From an uncultured Bacilli bacterium (GTDB taxonomy: Bacteria; Bacillota_I; Bacilli_A; RF39; UBA660), in contig CANQEJ010000004.1 of the NCBI GenBank assembly GCA_947594925.1, positions 1-50,083 of the forward strand: 50,083 nt of DNA. The letters run 5' to 3'. Both the position numbers and the translations under genes were made by a program. Shown in pieces: positions 26,759 through 35,649 of this stretch (the first letter of the stretch is position 1; each line of letters opens with the position of its first letter). The notes under the pieces are model-generated. The model did not search any database. It was not told the origin of the DNA and saw only the letters and a program-made list of their open reading frames with translations.

Positions 26759-27976
26759 ATGGAAAATAAGAAAACAAATGATTATGAAAAGCTTAATGTT
26801 AAAACAACTAAAGAAAGTTTAGATGAGGCTTCAGGAAGTCTTTATAAAGGTGTATTGCCGAAAGCTTTTTGTCAGATAATGCCTCTACCTAATAATGTCG
26901 AAGATGATTTACAAAAGAAATATTTTCAAATTATTCACTCTTCTGGGGTTGGAACGAAAAGCAATGTTGCTTATATAGCGATGCAAGAAGGTTTAGGAAC
27001 TCAATATTTAAAAAGAATTCCCCAAGATGCAATTGTTATGAATACTGATGATATGGCTTGTGTAGGAGTAACCGATAATTTTTATCTTACTAATCATATT
27101 GCCCGTAATGCCGGAAGAATTAATGATTTAGTAATAGCAGATATTATAAAAGGTTATGATGAATATTATCAAAAGATGCAGAGTTTAGGAATTAATTTAT
27201 ATAATGCTGGAAAAGATGTTATGGATGTTGGAAGTTATACGACAACTTTAGGAATAGATGCGACAGCGAGTGCTATTTTAGAAAAAGAAAAGATTATTAA
27301 TTGTGCGGGTATTAGGGAAAATGAATTTATTGTTGGTCTTGCTTCTTATGGTCAAAGTACCTATGAAGATTATGAGAATTCTGGTATGCGTAGTAATGGT
27401 CTTACTTTAGCTATTAATTCTTTATTAAGTCCTTATTATAGGGAATATGAAGAGTGTTTAGATAAGACAGTTTTAGAAAGTAAATTATTTACGGGACCTT
27501 ATCGTCTTAAAGATAAACTAAAGGGTAGTGATATGACCATAGTTGATGCTTTACTTTCGCCAACTAGAACTTATTTACCTATTTTAAAACAAGTGTTAAG
27601 TAGTGATATTAAGGTGAGTGGAATTATTCATTGCACAAATGGAGGTTTAACTAAATCTTTAAATTATGGAGAAAATATTTCTTATATTAAAAGAGATTTA
27701 AATAAATTAATAGTTCCACCCATTTTTAAAGAAATCCAAGCTTGCCGGGGTATAAGTGATTATAATATGTATCAAACATTTAATATGGGAGTAGGGATGG
27801 AAATAATTGTTCCAACTTTAGAAGATGCTCAAAAGATTATAGCTATTTCTCAAAGTTTTAATGTTGATGCTCAAGTTATTGGTGTAACGATGTATAATAA
27901 AAATGGTAATGCTGTCGAGATTAATGGGAATTCTAATTTAGTTTATAGACAATATAAACTTAAGAAAAATAACTAA
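26759..27976 (+). CDS. PurM-like (AIR synthase family) enzyme, divergent
   Basis: The 405-residue product aligns by eye with PurM, phosphoribosylaminoimidazole synthetase: HSSGVGTKSN (GVGTK), NTDDMACVGV, GLASYG, LLSPTRTYLPIL and TFNMGVGM. It is longer than the usual 340-350 residues and has extra residues in the loop after GLASYGQ (about 15 residues before RSNGLTLA). The start at 26759 has an AAAGGATGTGAG site; an ATG further upstream would add 13 residues with no site. No other purine gene is nearby, so it may be the true PurM in a scattered pathway or a paralogue on another substrate. Confidence 0.75.
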   Translation: MENKKTNDYEKLNVKTTKESLDEASGSLYKGVLPKAFCQIMPLPNNVEDDLQKKYFQIIHSSGVGTKSNVAYIAMQEGLGTQYLKRIPQDAIVMNTDDMACVGVTDNFYLTNHIARNAGRINDLVIADIIKGYDEYYQKMQSLGINLYNAGKDVMDVGSYTTTLGIDATASAILEKEKIINCAGIRENEFIVGLASYGQSTYEDYENSGMRSNGLTLAINSLLSPYYREYEECLDKTVLESKLFTGPYRLKDKLKGSDMTIVDALLSPTRTYLPILKQVLSSDIKVSGIIHCTNGGLTKSLNYGENISYIKRDLNKLIVPPIFKEIQACRGISDYNMYQTFNMGVGMEIIVPTLEDAQKIIAISQSFNVDAQVIGVTMYNKNGNAVEINGNSNLVYRQYKLKKNN

Positions 27977-28007
27977 AAAAAAATCACAAAATTTTGTGAT
28001 TTTTTAG
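27973..28007. terminator. Bidirectional terminator between the PurM-like gene and rpsD
   Basis: AAAAAATCACAAAA and TTTTGTGATTTTTT form a long inverted repeat with A and T runs on either side, serving converging genes. Confidence 0.85.
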
Positions 28008-28009
28008 TT

Positions 28010-28612
28010 TTATCTATTGTAGAATTCAACGATAAGTGATTCATTAATATCTTGATTAAGTTCACTTCTATCAGGTAAACGTAATAATTTACCAGAAAGT
28101 TTATTAGCATCAAATTCAACAAAGGCTGGACGATTTAAAGTAGCTTCAACAGCTTCTTTAATAGCTTTATGGTCTAAAGATGTTTCTTTTACAGCGATAA
28201 CATCACCAACTTTAACTTGATAAGAAGGGATATCAACCTTTTTACCATTAACAGTTATATGACCATGATTAACAACTTGTCTAGCGCCACGTCTTGTTTT
28301 AGCAAGACCTAAACGATAAACAACATTATCTAAACGACTTTCTAGAAGTTTTAAGAAGTTTTCACCAGCAACACCTTGCATTTTTTGAGCACGTTCAAAT
28401 AATTTATGGAATTGTTTTTCATTTAAACCATACATGAAACGAACTTTTTGTTTTTCTTGCATTTGGATACCGTACTCACTAATCTTTTTACGACGAGCGT
28501 TACCATGAATACCTGGAGCGTAAGGACGACGAGCAAGTTCTTTACCATTTTCTAAAGTCGAAAAACCAAGACGACGAGATTTTTTATATACTGGACCAGT
28601 ATATCTTGCCAT
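28010..28612 (-). CDS. rpsD: Ribosomal protein S4
   Basis: The 200-residue product is a full-length S4: N-terminal [18 protein letters not shown], the S4 RNA-binding domain ([20 protein letters not shown], then [17 protein letters not shown]) and the usual ending [11 protein letters not shown]4 is a primary 16S rRNA binder that starts small-subunit assembly. It lacks the N-terminal zinc cysteines found in some S4 proteins. As in Bacillus it is a single gene away from the large ribosomal clusters, with its own promoter and a structured leader. Confidence 0.98.
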   Translation of the reverse strand: MARYTGPVYKKSRRLGFSTLENGKELARRPYAPGIHGNARRKKISEYGIQMQEKQKVRFMYGLNEKQFHKLFERAQKMQGVAGENFLKLLESRLDNVVYRLGLAKTRRGARQVVNHGHITVNGKKVDIPSYQVKVGDVIAVKETSLDHKAIKEAVEATLNRPAFVEFDANKLSGKLLRLPDRSELNQDINESLIVEFYNR

Positions 28613-28639
28613 ATTATTATCTCCTTTCTTTTATATTTT

Positions 28640-28770
28640 TGCATGAAAGGAATTGTTATTTAAGAAAGCAGGGGAGTTTGTTTTTTATTTTCTCTAAAGG
28701 CAGTCTTAGATACTAATAAACCATTTTCGGCAACAAACACATCAACTTTTTAAATAACGCTGCCATTACA
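28640..28770 (-). promoter_or_regulatory. Structured rpsD leader, candidate S4 autoregulatory RNA
   Basis: Between the promoter and the rpsD start lie about 160 nt with nested complementarity: TTAAATAAC (28750-28758) with GTTATTTAA (28655-28663), and inside it AACAAAC (28732-28738) with GTTTGTT (28676-28682). In Bacillus subtilis S4 is known to repress its own gene through a leader RNA. No terminator is evident within the leader, so control of translation is more likely. Confidence 0.55.
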
Positions 28771-28781
28771 TCGCAACAATG

Positions 28782-28810
28782 ATTATACTTTACTTTAATA
28801 GTAATGTCAA
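28782..28810 (-). promoter_or_regulatory. Strong rpsD promoter
   Basis: On the minus strand, perfect TTGACA (28810-28805) and TATAAT (28787-28782) boxes are separated by 17 bp, as expected for a ribosomal protein gene. Confidence 0.85.
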
Positions 28811-28898
28811 ATCAATTATATGAAAAACCTCATAAAAAATTCATATACAAAATGTCGGAATATGTGTTAAAATGTTTATATGATAAGGAAGTGGTTAT

Positions 28899-30617
28899 GT
28901 GAGTAGTACAACCTTTACTATTTTAGCCGTAAGTTATTATATACTTGCTGTAGCCATTGTTATAGTCGTTTTAAATTTAATTGGTAGAAAAGAAAAGAAT
29001 TCTTATAAAAATGAAATAAATTCATTAGAAAGAGATAAGAACTTAATTATCTCAGCATCTATTTTAACAGAACTAAATAAAGTAGAATCACTTTTAAATA
29101 ATGAAAAGATGGAAGAAACTTTTGGAGAGTGGCAAAAAAGATTTAAAAAGATTAAAGATGAAGAAGTTCCAAAAATATCGGATGAATTATTGGAAGTAGA
29201 AGAATTATTTCAAGATAAAAACTATAAAGATTTAAAACAAAAAATTGCTCAAATTGAATTACAAATATTTTATGTTAAAACTAGAGCTAATTTCTTACTA
29301 GAAGAAATTAGAGAAATAACTCTAAGTGAAGAAAAAAATCGTGAAACTATTACTAAACTTAAAACAATGTATCGAGAGATATTTAATAAATATAATAAAG
29401 AAAAAGAAGATTATAAGTTAATATCTAGTCCTATTGAATTACAATTTGAAAATGTTGATAAGTTATTTAGTGCATTTGAAATAGCAATGGACGATGGTTC
29501 ATTTTCTGAAGTAGGAAAAATTGTAAAGGCCATTGATGATACAATTGGTAATTTAAAATTAGTTATCGAAGAGGCACCTTCTATTATAATGATTGGAAAA
29601 ACTATTATTCCGAAAAAGATTGCAGATATTAAAACTATTTCTGAGAAGATGCGTAAAGATGGTTATAATATTGATTATTTAAATATTGAATATAATATTA
29701 CCGAAACAGAAAAGAAGATATCTGATATCTTTGCTCGCCTAAATGTTTTAAATATTGAAGATTCTATTTTTGAACTTAAAACTTTAGTAGATTATTATGA
29801 TAGTTTATATAATGATTTTGATAAAGAAAGAATTTCCAAAAAGATTTTTGAAGATTATTCACGCACTATTTTAGTTAAAGTAACGAAGTTAATGAAAATA
29901 AATAATGACCTTTTAAAGAAATTAGGAGCTATTAAATATAGTTATGATTTAACTGATGAAGATGTTAAAGTAGTAGGAGATATTAAAAAAGAATTTTTAG
30001 ATATTAAAAAAGAATATGACCAAGTTATTGCTGCGCATCGTTCGAAAGCTTTTGCTTATTCGCGTTTAGGCAAAGATATGGAAGTTTTAAATGTGCGTTT
30101 GACTAAAGCTGAGGAAAGATTAGAACTAGCTTTAAGAACTTTAGGAAGTTTAAAAGAAGATGAACTACGAGCTAGGGAACAATTAGATGAAATTAAAGAT
30201 ATTTTAAAGAAATCGAAATATAAAATTAAAAGCTTTAAATTACCAGTAGTTCCTAAAAAATATTATGTGGAATTAGCGGAGGCTACGGAAGCTATTCAAG
30301 AGATGGTTAGAGAGTTAGATAAAAAACCAATTTCTATTAAAGTTTTAAATACTAGGGTAGATACAGCCCGCGATTTAGTCTTGAAATTATTTAATACGAC
30401 TAATGAATTAGTGAAAACTGCCTGGATGGCAGAGATGGCTATTGTATATGGAAATCGTTATCGTCCTACTAATAAGGAGATTGATTTAGGTCTTTCTAAA
30501 GCCGAAGGTTTATTTAATAGGGGAAATTTTAAAGGGGCTTTAGAAAATGCTATTAATACAATTAATATTATTGAACCAGGAATTCATAAAAGGTTATTAG
30601 ATGCTTATCAAAATTAG
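28899..30617 (+). CDS. ezrA: Septation ring regulator EzrA
   Basis: EzrA is a membrane-anchored, spectrin-like protein that restrains FtsZ rings and links division to wall synthesis in Firmicutes. The 572-residue product has one N-terminal membrane helix (about 7-27) and then long helical repeats. The family's typical C-terminal signature is present: AEMAIVYGNRYRP followed by GNFKGALENAINTI and EPG. It starts at GTG with AAGGAAGTG upstream. Length is normal (about 560-575). GpsB and the class A PBP, known partners of EzrA in Bacillus, are encoded later in this window. Confidence 0.93.
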   Translation: MSSTTFTILAVSYYILAVAIVIVVLNLIGRKEKNSYKNEINSLERDKNLIISASILTELNKVESLLNNEKMEETFGEWQKRFKKIKDEEVPKISDELLEVEELFQDKNYKDLKQKIAQIELQIFYVKTRANFLLEEIREITLSEEKNRETITKLKTMYREIFNKYNKEKEDYKLISSPIELQFENVDKLFSAFEIAMDDGSFSEVGKIVKAIDDTIGNLKLVIEEAPSIIMIGKTIIPKKIADIKTISEKMRKDGYNIDYLNIEYNITETEKKISDIFARLNVLNIEDSIFELKTLVDYYDSLYNDFDKERISKKIFEDYSRTILVKVTKLMKINNDLLKKLGAIKYSYDLTDEDVKVVGDIKKEFLDIKKEYDQVIAAHRSKAFAYSRLGKDMEVLNVRLTKAEERLELALRTLGSLKEDELRAREQLDEIKDILKKSKYKIKSFKLPVVPKKYYVELAEATEAIQEMVRELDKKPISIKVLNTRVDTARDLVLKLFNTTNELVKTAWMAEMAIVYGNRYRPTNKEIDLGLSKAEGLFNRGNFKGALENAINTINIIEPGIHKRLLDAYQN

Positions 30618-30630
30618 AAAGAGGTCGTAA

Positions 30631-31350
30631 ATGAAAAAAACAATTATAATTATAATTGTAGTAATTGCTTTAGCAACTACGGCAATTATTTGCAATATTG
30701 ATTTTAAAAAAGAAGATAAAAAGGAAACAAAAGTTAGTGATGCTACTAAATTTAAAGAAGAATATGAAAAATTAAATGATGAGATAAATCCTAATAATCA
30801 AAAAAAATATCCTAAAATGAATATTCCTAGTGATAATGTTATTAAGTATGTTGATGTAAATGAGGTTTTAGATATTTTAGATAGTAAAACGGCAGTTATT
30901 TATTTTGGCTATCCCGAGTGTCCTTGGTGTCGTAATGCTGTTCCAGTTTTATTAAATGCCGCTGTAGGTATGGGGTTAAGTAGAATTTACTATTATAATG
31001 CTAATCAAATTAAAAATGTTAAAGAAGTCGATAAAGATGGTAATATTATTGAAACCCAAAAAGCTAAAGATGGTTACCGAGAACTTTTAGAGGCTTTAGA
31101 TAGTATTTTAGAAGAGTATACGTTAACAGATGCTAATGGAAAAACTGTGCATACTGGCGAGAAAAGAATATATGTTCCTTTAGTTGTGTTTGTTAAAGAT
31201 GGGGAAATTGTGGCTTATCATGAAGCGACTGTAGATTCCCAAGAAGACCCATATATCTTACTAGATGATAAACAAACGGAAGAATTATACAATATTTATG
31301 TAGATAATATCGGAAAAATTACAAATAGTACATGTGATGATAAGTGTTAA
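30631..31350 (+). CDS. Membrane-anchored thioredoxin-fold protein
   Basis: The 239-residue product has an N-terminal membrane helix (about 3-22) and an extracytoplasmic thioredoxin-like domain with the redox motif CPWC in YFGYPECPWCRNAVPVLL. A middle insertion carries alternating charged residues, and the cis-Pro region appears as KRIYVPLVVFVKDGEIV. It could reduce, form or repair disulfides outside the cell; the two cysteine-rich secreted proteins in this window are possible clients (inference). It ends with two more cysteines (TCDDKC). It follows ezrA by 13 bp, so the two may be co-transcribed. Confidence 0.85.
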   Translation: MKKTIIIIIVVIALATTAIICNIDFKKEDKKETKVSDATKFKEEYEKLNDEINPNNQKKYPKMNIPSDNVIKYVDVNEVLDILDSKTAVIYFGYPECPWCRNAVPVLLNAAVGMGLSRIYYYNANQIKNVKEVDKDGNIIETQKAKDGYRELLEALDSILEEYTLTDANGKTVHTGEKRIYVPLVVFVKDGEIVAYHEATVDSQEDPYILLDDKQTEELYNIYVDNIGKITNSTCDDKC

Positions 31351-31351
31351 G

Positions 31352-31378
31352 AATTTGCTAAATTTAGCAAATTTTTTT
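31352..31378 (+). terminator. Rho-independent terminator
   Basis: A near-perfect palindrome (AATTTGCTAA ... TTAGCAAATT) is followed by a run of seven T after the thioredoxin-fold gene. Confidence 0.8.
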
Positions 31379-31407
31379 GTCAAACTTGTAAAAAATGCCG
31401 AAAATTG

Positions 31408-31436
31408 TTGAAATGTGACGAATGTTAATATATAAT
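31408..31436 (+). promoter_or_regulatory. Promoter of the YGTG-repeat protein gene
   Basis: TTGAAA (31408-31413), a 17-bp spacer and a perfect TATAAT (31431-31436). Transcription from about 31443 gives a 125-nt leader. Confidence 0.75.
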
Positions 31437-31442
31437 TTACTT

Positions 31443-31567
31443 AGAGTGCCAAAGCAAGTATATGGGCATTTAGTTCAGGGGATTACTCATAAATTAGTCC
31501 TATGAATAAAGTGGGATTTTTTTGTGAAGTTATTCTAAAAAATATAGTAGTAAAAACGGGAGGGAAT
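31443..31567 (+). promoter_or_regulatory. Structured leader, possible attenuator or riboswitch
   Basis: AGTGCC can pair with GGCATT (about 31446-31472), and TTCA..GGATTA with TAGTCC..TGAA (about 31475-31504). TAGTCC could instead pair with GGGATT just before a run of seven T (31513-31522), giving two exclusive folds, as in attenuators. I could not match it to a known riboswitch class. Confidence 0.45.
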
Positions 31568-32650
31568 ATGGAAAAGAAAAATGAACTTGCAAAAGAAGAA
31601 AGAACAATATTTATTGTTCTAGCTATTATTGTTTTAGTAGCTATAGGGGTTTTAGTAACTTGGTATTTTACTAAAGATAAAGATTTAGAAGAAAAAGACA
31701 AAGTTACAAAGGATAAGACAGTGGAAACTAAGAAGAAAGATACTAGCGATTTAGATGAAGATTCTGATTATACTTATACACCAACTGATAAAGTAGTAGT
31801 AAGCGATAATGTTGTGGAAGAAGAAGTAGAAGTTGTCAATGTTGCCGAAGTTGCTCAAGCAGAAACTGGTAGTATTGTAAATGATGAATCATATGATTAT
31901 AGAATACCTTTTTATCTAGTAAGTGATACAGTAGCATTTGATAATGCTGTTACAATGGATGAAACAGGAGAAATTGTTAATATTAATGAAGGTAAAATTA
32001 TTAAAGTAAAAGGTTATAAAGATTATACGGAAGATATGATTACTCCAGAAGAAATTGATGTAACTGGTAATTATATTATTAATGAAGATAATACAATAAC
32101 ATTTACTGCTAATGGTGTATACGGAATTGTTATTCAAAATAGTGATGGAAAAGAACATGAAGTATATGTCAGAGTATACGATAATCAACAATTTAATATT
32201 ATGTCTAATTCATTTGTTGATTTAATTTTAGAAGACTTACAACCTATTAATTCATATGATGCTAATAAATATACTGAATTTATGAACGCTTTATATGATT
32301 ATAAAAATTTTGTAGGTAGTGATAATGATAAGAGAGTAGCTTTTGGTAATTTAATGAGTTTATTCGGTGAATTATTAGAAACTTATAATCCTAATGTTAC
32401 ATATGGTACTGGTAAAGCCGAAGAAGATAAAGAAAATGAAGTTACTTATGGAACCGGAGGAGCAAGTGAAGGAACTGTTCAAACTGTTGTAACATATGGT
32501 ACAGGTGGTAGTGAAGCTACACTAAATGAAGTTACATATGGTACTGGTAAAGCCGAAGAAGAAATAGTTAATTCAGTTATTTATGGTACTGGAAAAGGAC
32601 CTGATGAAGGTAGCAATAATATAACATATGGTACGGGAATTCCGGCCTAA
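31568..32650 (+). CDS. Membrane-anchored protein with six YGTG repeats
   Basis: The 360-residue product has an N-terminal membrane helix (about 14-35: IFIVLAIIVLVAIGVLVTWYF), an acidic linker, a central extracellular region and a tail with six copies of a short repeat centred on YGTG (for example VTYGTGKAEED, VTYGTGGASEG, VIYGTGKGPDEG). The same TYGTGGAS sequence occurs once near the C-terminus of the class A PBP at 44335-47322. Start at 31568 is set by GGGAGGG. I recognise no family for the central part (FTANGVYGIVIQNSDGKEHE looks beta-rich). Probably a wall-associated protein; the function of the repeat is unknown. Confidence 0.8.
   Translation: MEKKNELAKEERTIFIVLAIIVLVAIGVLVTWYFTKDKDLEEKDKVTKDKTVETKKKDTSDLDEDSDYTYTPTDKVVVSDNVVEEEVEVVNVAEVAQAETGSIVNDESYDYRIPFYLVSDTVAFDNAVTMDETGEIVNINEGKIIKVKGYKDYTEDMITPEEIDVTGNYIINEDNTITFTANGVYGIVIQNSDGKEHEVYVRVYDNQQFNIMSNSFVDLILEDLQPINSYDANKYTEFMNALYDYKNFVGSDNDKRVAFGNLMSLFGELLETYNPNVTYGTGKAEEDKENEVTYGTGGASEGTVQTVVTYGTGGSEATLNEVTYGTGKAEEEIVNSVIYGTGKGPDEGSNNITYGTGIPA
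32396..32562 (+). repeat. Direct repeats encoding the YGTG units
   Basis: 32396-32427 and 32531-32562 are identical over 32 bp (starting GTTACATATGGTACTGG), 135 bp apart and in frame; four more diverged YGTG units surround them. Recombination between them would remove or add 45 codons without a frameshift. Confidence 0.85.
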
Positions 32651-32652
32651 AT

Positions 32653-32690
32653 AAAAAAGAACGACTAGAGTAATAGTTGTTTCTTTTTTT
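32653..32690 (+). terminator. Rho-independent terminator
   Basis: AAAAAAGAACGACTA and TAGTTGTTTCTTTTTTT form a long stem with one bulge and a T tail. Confidence 0.75.
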
Positions 32691-32731
32691 GGGAAAATAA
32701 TTTATAATAAAAGAAGAAAGGGTGGTCATTT

Positions 32732-34015
32732 ATGAAAACAATTTCTTTACTCCCTGCTGATGTGTACACAGTTGTAAATAGAACCATCCTAACGGAAGTA
32801 GATAAAAAGAATTTAATTACTTTATATGAACCTATTATTGGTTCTTTAGCAGTAAGTTTATATTTAACTTTATGGCGTGATTTAGATAAGTTAGAAATAG
32901 TTAGTATTGATTATACTCATCATCATTTAATGAGTATTTTAAAGATGGATTTAGATACAATTAGAATAGCAAGAGAAGCTTTAGAAAGTGTAGGGTTAGT
33001 CAAAACATTTTATAAAGAAGGTCAAATAAATAGTTATGTTTATGAGTTATATTCGCCAATGGCTGCTAGTGAGTTTTTTGCCCATCCCATTTTAAATGTT
33101 ATATTATATAATAATTTAGGAAAAAAAGAATATGATTTAATCAAAAAAGAATATGAACAAAGACATATGGATTTAACTGGTTATACCGATATTTCGAAAA
33201 TGTTAAATATGACTTTTAAATCTATTAGTTCTAACATTGAACATTTTGAAGTGCAAGAACATCAAAATAATCCTATTAAATTAGAAGAACAAATTGATTT
33301 TGATTTAATAACATCATCTATTCCAAAAGGGATTTTAAATGAGAAAGCTTTTAATAAAAAAACTAAAGAACTTATTAATGAGCTAGCATTTTTATATAAT
33401 TTAGATTCTCTTAAAATGGCTGAGATTTTAAGAACTGTAATTAATGAAAAAGGTTTTATTGATAAAGAAAATCTTCGAAAAAGTATTCGTAAGTATTATC
33501 AATTTAATAATAATGGCAGTCTGCCAACTTTAATATATCGTAAGCAACCAGAGTATTTAAGAAGTCCAAGTGGAGATACATCTAAGCGTGGAAGAATAAT
33601 TCATGTCTTTGAAACAACTAGTCCTTATGACTTTTTAAAAAGTAAATATAAAGGAGTAAGACCAACCAGTCGCGATTTAAAATTATTAGAATATTTAGTC
33701 GTTGATTTAGAATTAAAACCTGCAGTAGTAAATGTTTTAATTGATTATGTTTTAAGAAGAAATAATAATAAATTAAATCAAGCTTTTATTGAAGCTATAG
33801 CAGGACAATGGAAAAGACTTAATATTAAAACTGCTTCAGAAGCTATGAGTGTTGCGGAAAAAGAACATCAAAAATATACGAAAAAAGCAACGAAAGTTAC
33901 AACAACTAAGATTAGTGAAAAACAGCCAGTATGGTTTAATCAAAATATAACTAAAGAAGAAATAAGCCCAGAAGAAAAAGAAGAATTAGAAGACTTATTA
34001 AAAGAATTTAAGTAG
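32732..34015 (+). CDS. dnaB: Replication initiation/membrane attachment protein DnaB (Bacillus type)
   Basis: The 427-residue product matches the Bacillus DnaB helicase-loading family (unlike E. coli DnaB, not a helicase). The N-terminal winged-helix region starts SLLPADVYTVVNR and the C-terminal DnaD-like domain contains YDFLKSKYKGVRPTSRDLKLLEYLV, followed by VLIDYVLRRNNNKLN. It lies directly upstream of dnaI, the standard Firmicutes order. With PriA and DnaD it prepares DNA for the replicative helicase. It has a GAAAGGGTGGT site. Confidence 0.88.
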   Translation: MKTISLLPADVYTVVNRTILTEVDKKNLITLYEPIIGSLAVSLYLTLWRDLDKLEIVSIDYTHHHLMSILKMDLDTIRIAREALESVGLVKTFYKEGQINSYVYELYSPMAASEFFAHPILNVILYNNLGKKEYDLIKKEYEQRHMDLTGYTDISKMLNMTFKSISSNIEHFEVQEHQNNPIKLEEQIDFDLITSSIPKGILNEKAFNKKTKELINELAFLYNLDSLKMAEILRTVINEKGFIDKENLRKSIRKYYQFNNNGSLPTLIYRKQPEYLRSPSGDTSKRGRIIHVFETTSPYDFLKSKYKGVRPTSRDLKLLEYLVVDLELKPAVVNVLIDYVLRRNNNKLNQAFIEAIAGQWKRLNIKTASEAMSVAEKEHQKYTKKATKVTTTKISEKQPVWFNQNITKEEISPEEKEELEDLLKEFK

Positions 34016-34023
34016 GTGAAATT

Positions 34024-34908
34024 ATGCTTGAAGTAAATAATAAATTAACAAGTAAGAAAGATTTAAATAGCACTTTAAAAAAGGATTTAACGATTGCTTT
34101 AACAAATCCACAAGTAAAGGCAATTGTAACTAATTTAAATATTCCTTTAGAAGTAGCAATGAAATATACTTCGAAATTAGAAGATGCAGCCGTAGAGTTA
34201 AATAATTGTGAAAATTGTTCTTCTTTATTTGCTTGCAAAAATAAAATAGAAGGATATGCTTACTGTCCTAAAGTAGATGATGATAAATTAATATTTTCTT
34301 ATTTTGCATGTAAATATAAAGAAAAAGAATTACAAAAGGAAAAACAAAATGCTAGTAAAAAAGAAAAAGTACGGATGAAAGATATTGATATTAATGATAA
34401 AAATAGGGTCAAAGTTATTAAGTGGTTAAAATCTTATTATGATAATTATGAAAAAAACCCTAATCAAAAGGGTCTTTATTTACATGGTAATTTTGGTTGT
34501 GGTAAAACTTTTTTAATCTCGGCTTTATTAAATGAGTTAAGTGAGAAAAGAGTGAAAACGGAAATTGTTTATTTTCCAGAAATGCTTCGAGATTTAAAAG
34601 ATGATTGGGATACTTTTGCCGAGAAAATGGATTATTATGAAAATGTTGATATTTTATTAATTGATGATATTGGAGCAGAGAAAGTAACAACATGGGGTCG
34701 TGATGAAATATTAGGAACAATTTTACAACATCGGATGGATAATCATTTATCAACTTTTTTTACTTCTAATTTAACTATTGCTGAATTAGAACATCATTTA
34801 GCTTTATCAAATTATAGTGAAGATGGCGTAAAAGCGCGTCGAATTATTGAAAGAATAAAACAATTAACTGTGGATATGGAAATGATTAGTGAAAATAAAC
34901 GGGATTAA
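34024..34908 (+). CDS. dnaI: Primosomal helicase loader DnaI
   Basis: DnaI is the AAA+ ATPase that loads the replicative helicase. The 294-residue product has an N-terminal zinc-binding region with cysteines in ENCSSLFACKNK, YCPK and YFACKY, then the ATPase: Walker A HGNFGCGKTFLI, Walker B ILLIDDIGAE, sensor 1 FFTSNLT and arginine finger region VKARRIIERI. Length fits the family (about 310). It follows dnaB by eight bases with a TAGGTGAAATT site. Confidence 0.93.
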   Translation: MLEVNNKLTSKKDLNSTLKKDLTIALTNPQVKAIVTNLNIPLEVAMKYTSKLEDAAVELNNCENCSSLFACKNKIEGYAYCPKVDDDKLIFSYFACKYKEKELQKEKQNASKKEKVRMKDIDINDKNRVKVIKWLKSYYDNYEKNPNQKGLYLHGNFGCGKTFLISALLNELSEKRVKTEIVYFPEMLRDLKDDWDTFAEKMDYYENVDILLIDDIGAEKVTTWGRDEILGTILQHRMDNHLSTFFTSNLTIAELEHHLALSNYSEDGVKARRIIERIKQLTVDMEMISENKRD

Positions 34909-34919
34909 GAGGACCAGTT

Positions 34920-35462
34920 ATGAAGAAGTATTATAAAATTATTCCTATTGGAGCTTTAATTATTTTAGTTTTATTACTTTTTATTAATTATTTATATATT
35001 AATGATTATACTAATTCTATTTATGTTATGACCCAAAAAGATGAAAGTGGTAAAATAGCGTATTATGAAATTAATGACCGAAAAAATTATCGAGAAGTAG
35101 AAAAGTTTAAACCAGCGAAGAGTAAAGTATTAACCTTAAATAATTGTTATAATATGAAAAAAGTTAAGGAAGAAAGTGAGACTTCTTTAGAAGAGTTATG
35201 TACTTTACGAGATAGTCAAAATGATGCTGTGTATTTAACCCAAGATTTAAGAAATATTGTTTCTTTAATTGGAAAGAAAGTGCATCATGAAATATTAGTA
35301 GGGAAAGTAATAATATTGGACGATGATTATTATGTGGTAATTAGAACCAATGTTAATTGGTATTCTCCTTGTGATTTATATAAATATAATAAAGAAAAAA
35401 AGGAATTAGAAATTATATATAATTTTAATAAAGAAGAAGTAGTAGGTATCAAATTAAAGTGA
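34920..35462 (+). CDS. Unknown protein with N-terminal membrane helix
   Basis: The 180-residue product has one membrane helix near the start (about 8-26: IIPIGALIILVLLLFINYL) and a mixed extracellular domain with cysteines at three places (NNCYN, EELCTL, SPCDLY). No family is recognised. It lies 11 bases after dnaI with GAGGACC as a weak site and may be the last gene of the dnaBI unit. Its stop codon lies in the left arm of the inverted repeat described at 35461-35564. Confidence 0.65.
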   Translation: MKKYYKIIPIGALIILVLLLFINYLYINDYTNSIYVMTQKDESGKIAYYEINDRKNYREVEKFKPAKSKVLTLNNCYNMKKVKEESETSLEELCTLRDSQNDAVYLTQDLRNIVSLIGKKVHHEILVGKVIILDDDYYVVIRTNVNWYSPCDLYKYNKEKKELEIIYNFNKEEVVGIKLK

Positions 35463-35564
35463 TACATCGAAAGTTCGTGTTTTTAAAGGTTATAGGATAG
35501 TAAAATAGATTTAGGAATATATATTATAGAGTCTGGGGGTTTAACATATAATTTTCGATGTATC
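35461..35564. repeat. 12-bp inverted repeat pair enclosing about 80 bp
   Basis: GATACATCGAAA (35461-35472) is exactly complementary to TTTCGATGTATC (35553-35564). A 13-bp direct repeat ATAGTAAAATAGA occurs at 35497-35509 and 35582-35594, so half of it lies inside and half outside. The region to 35649 holds no convincing gene. It could be a structured RNA, a regulatory site, or a small non-coding mobile relic. Confidence 0.7.
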
Positions 35565-35649
35565 GGCAGGTAGAATAACATATAGTAAAATAGAAATTTG
35601 TCACAATTTGCTAAAAATAAAAAATATTTTGATAAAAGGAAGTGTTTAG

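Noticed and set aside
31443-31567. Known c-di-GMP, SAM or preQ1 riboswitch
   Set aside because: I could not find the conserved core sequences of these classes; reported only as an unassigned leader.
32396-32650. Regular repeats considered as a CRISPR array
   Set aside because: The repeats are in-frame, encode YGTG units in a long coding region and differ among themselves.
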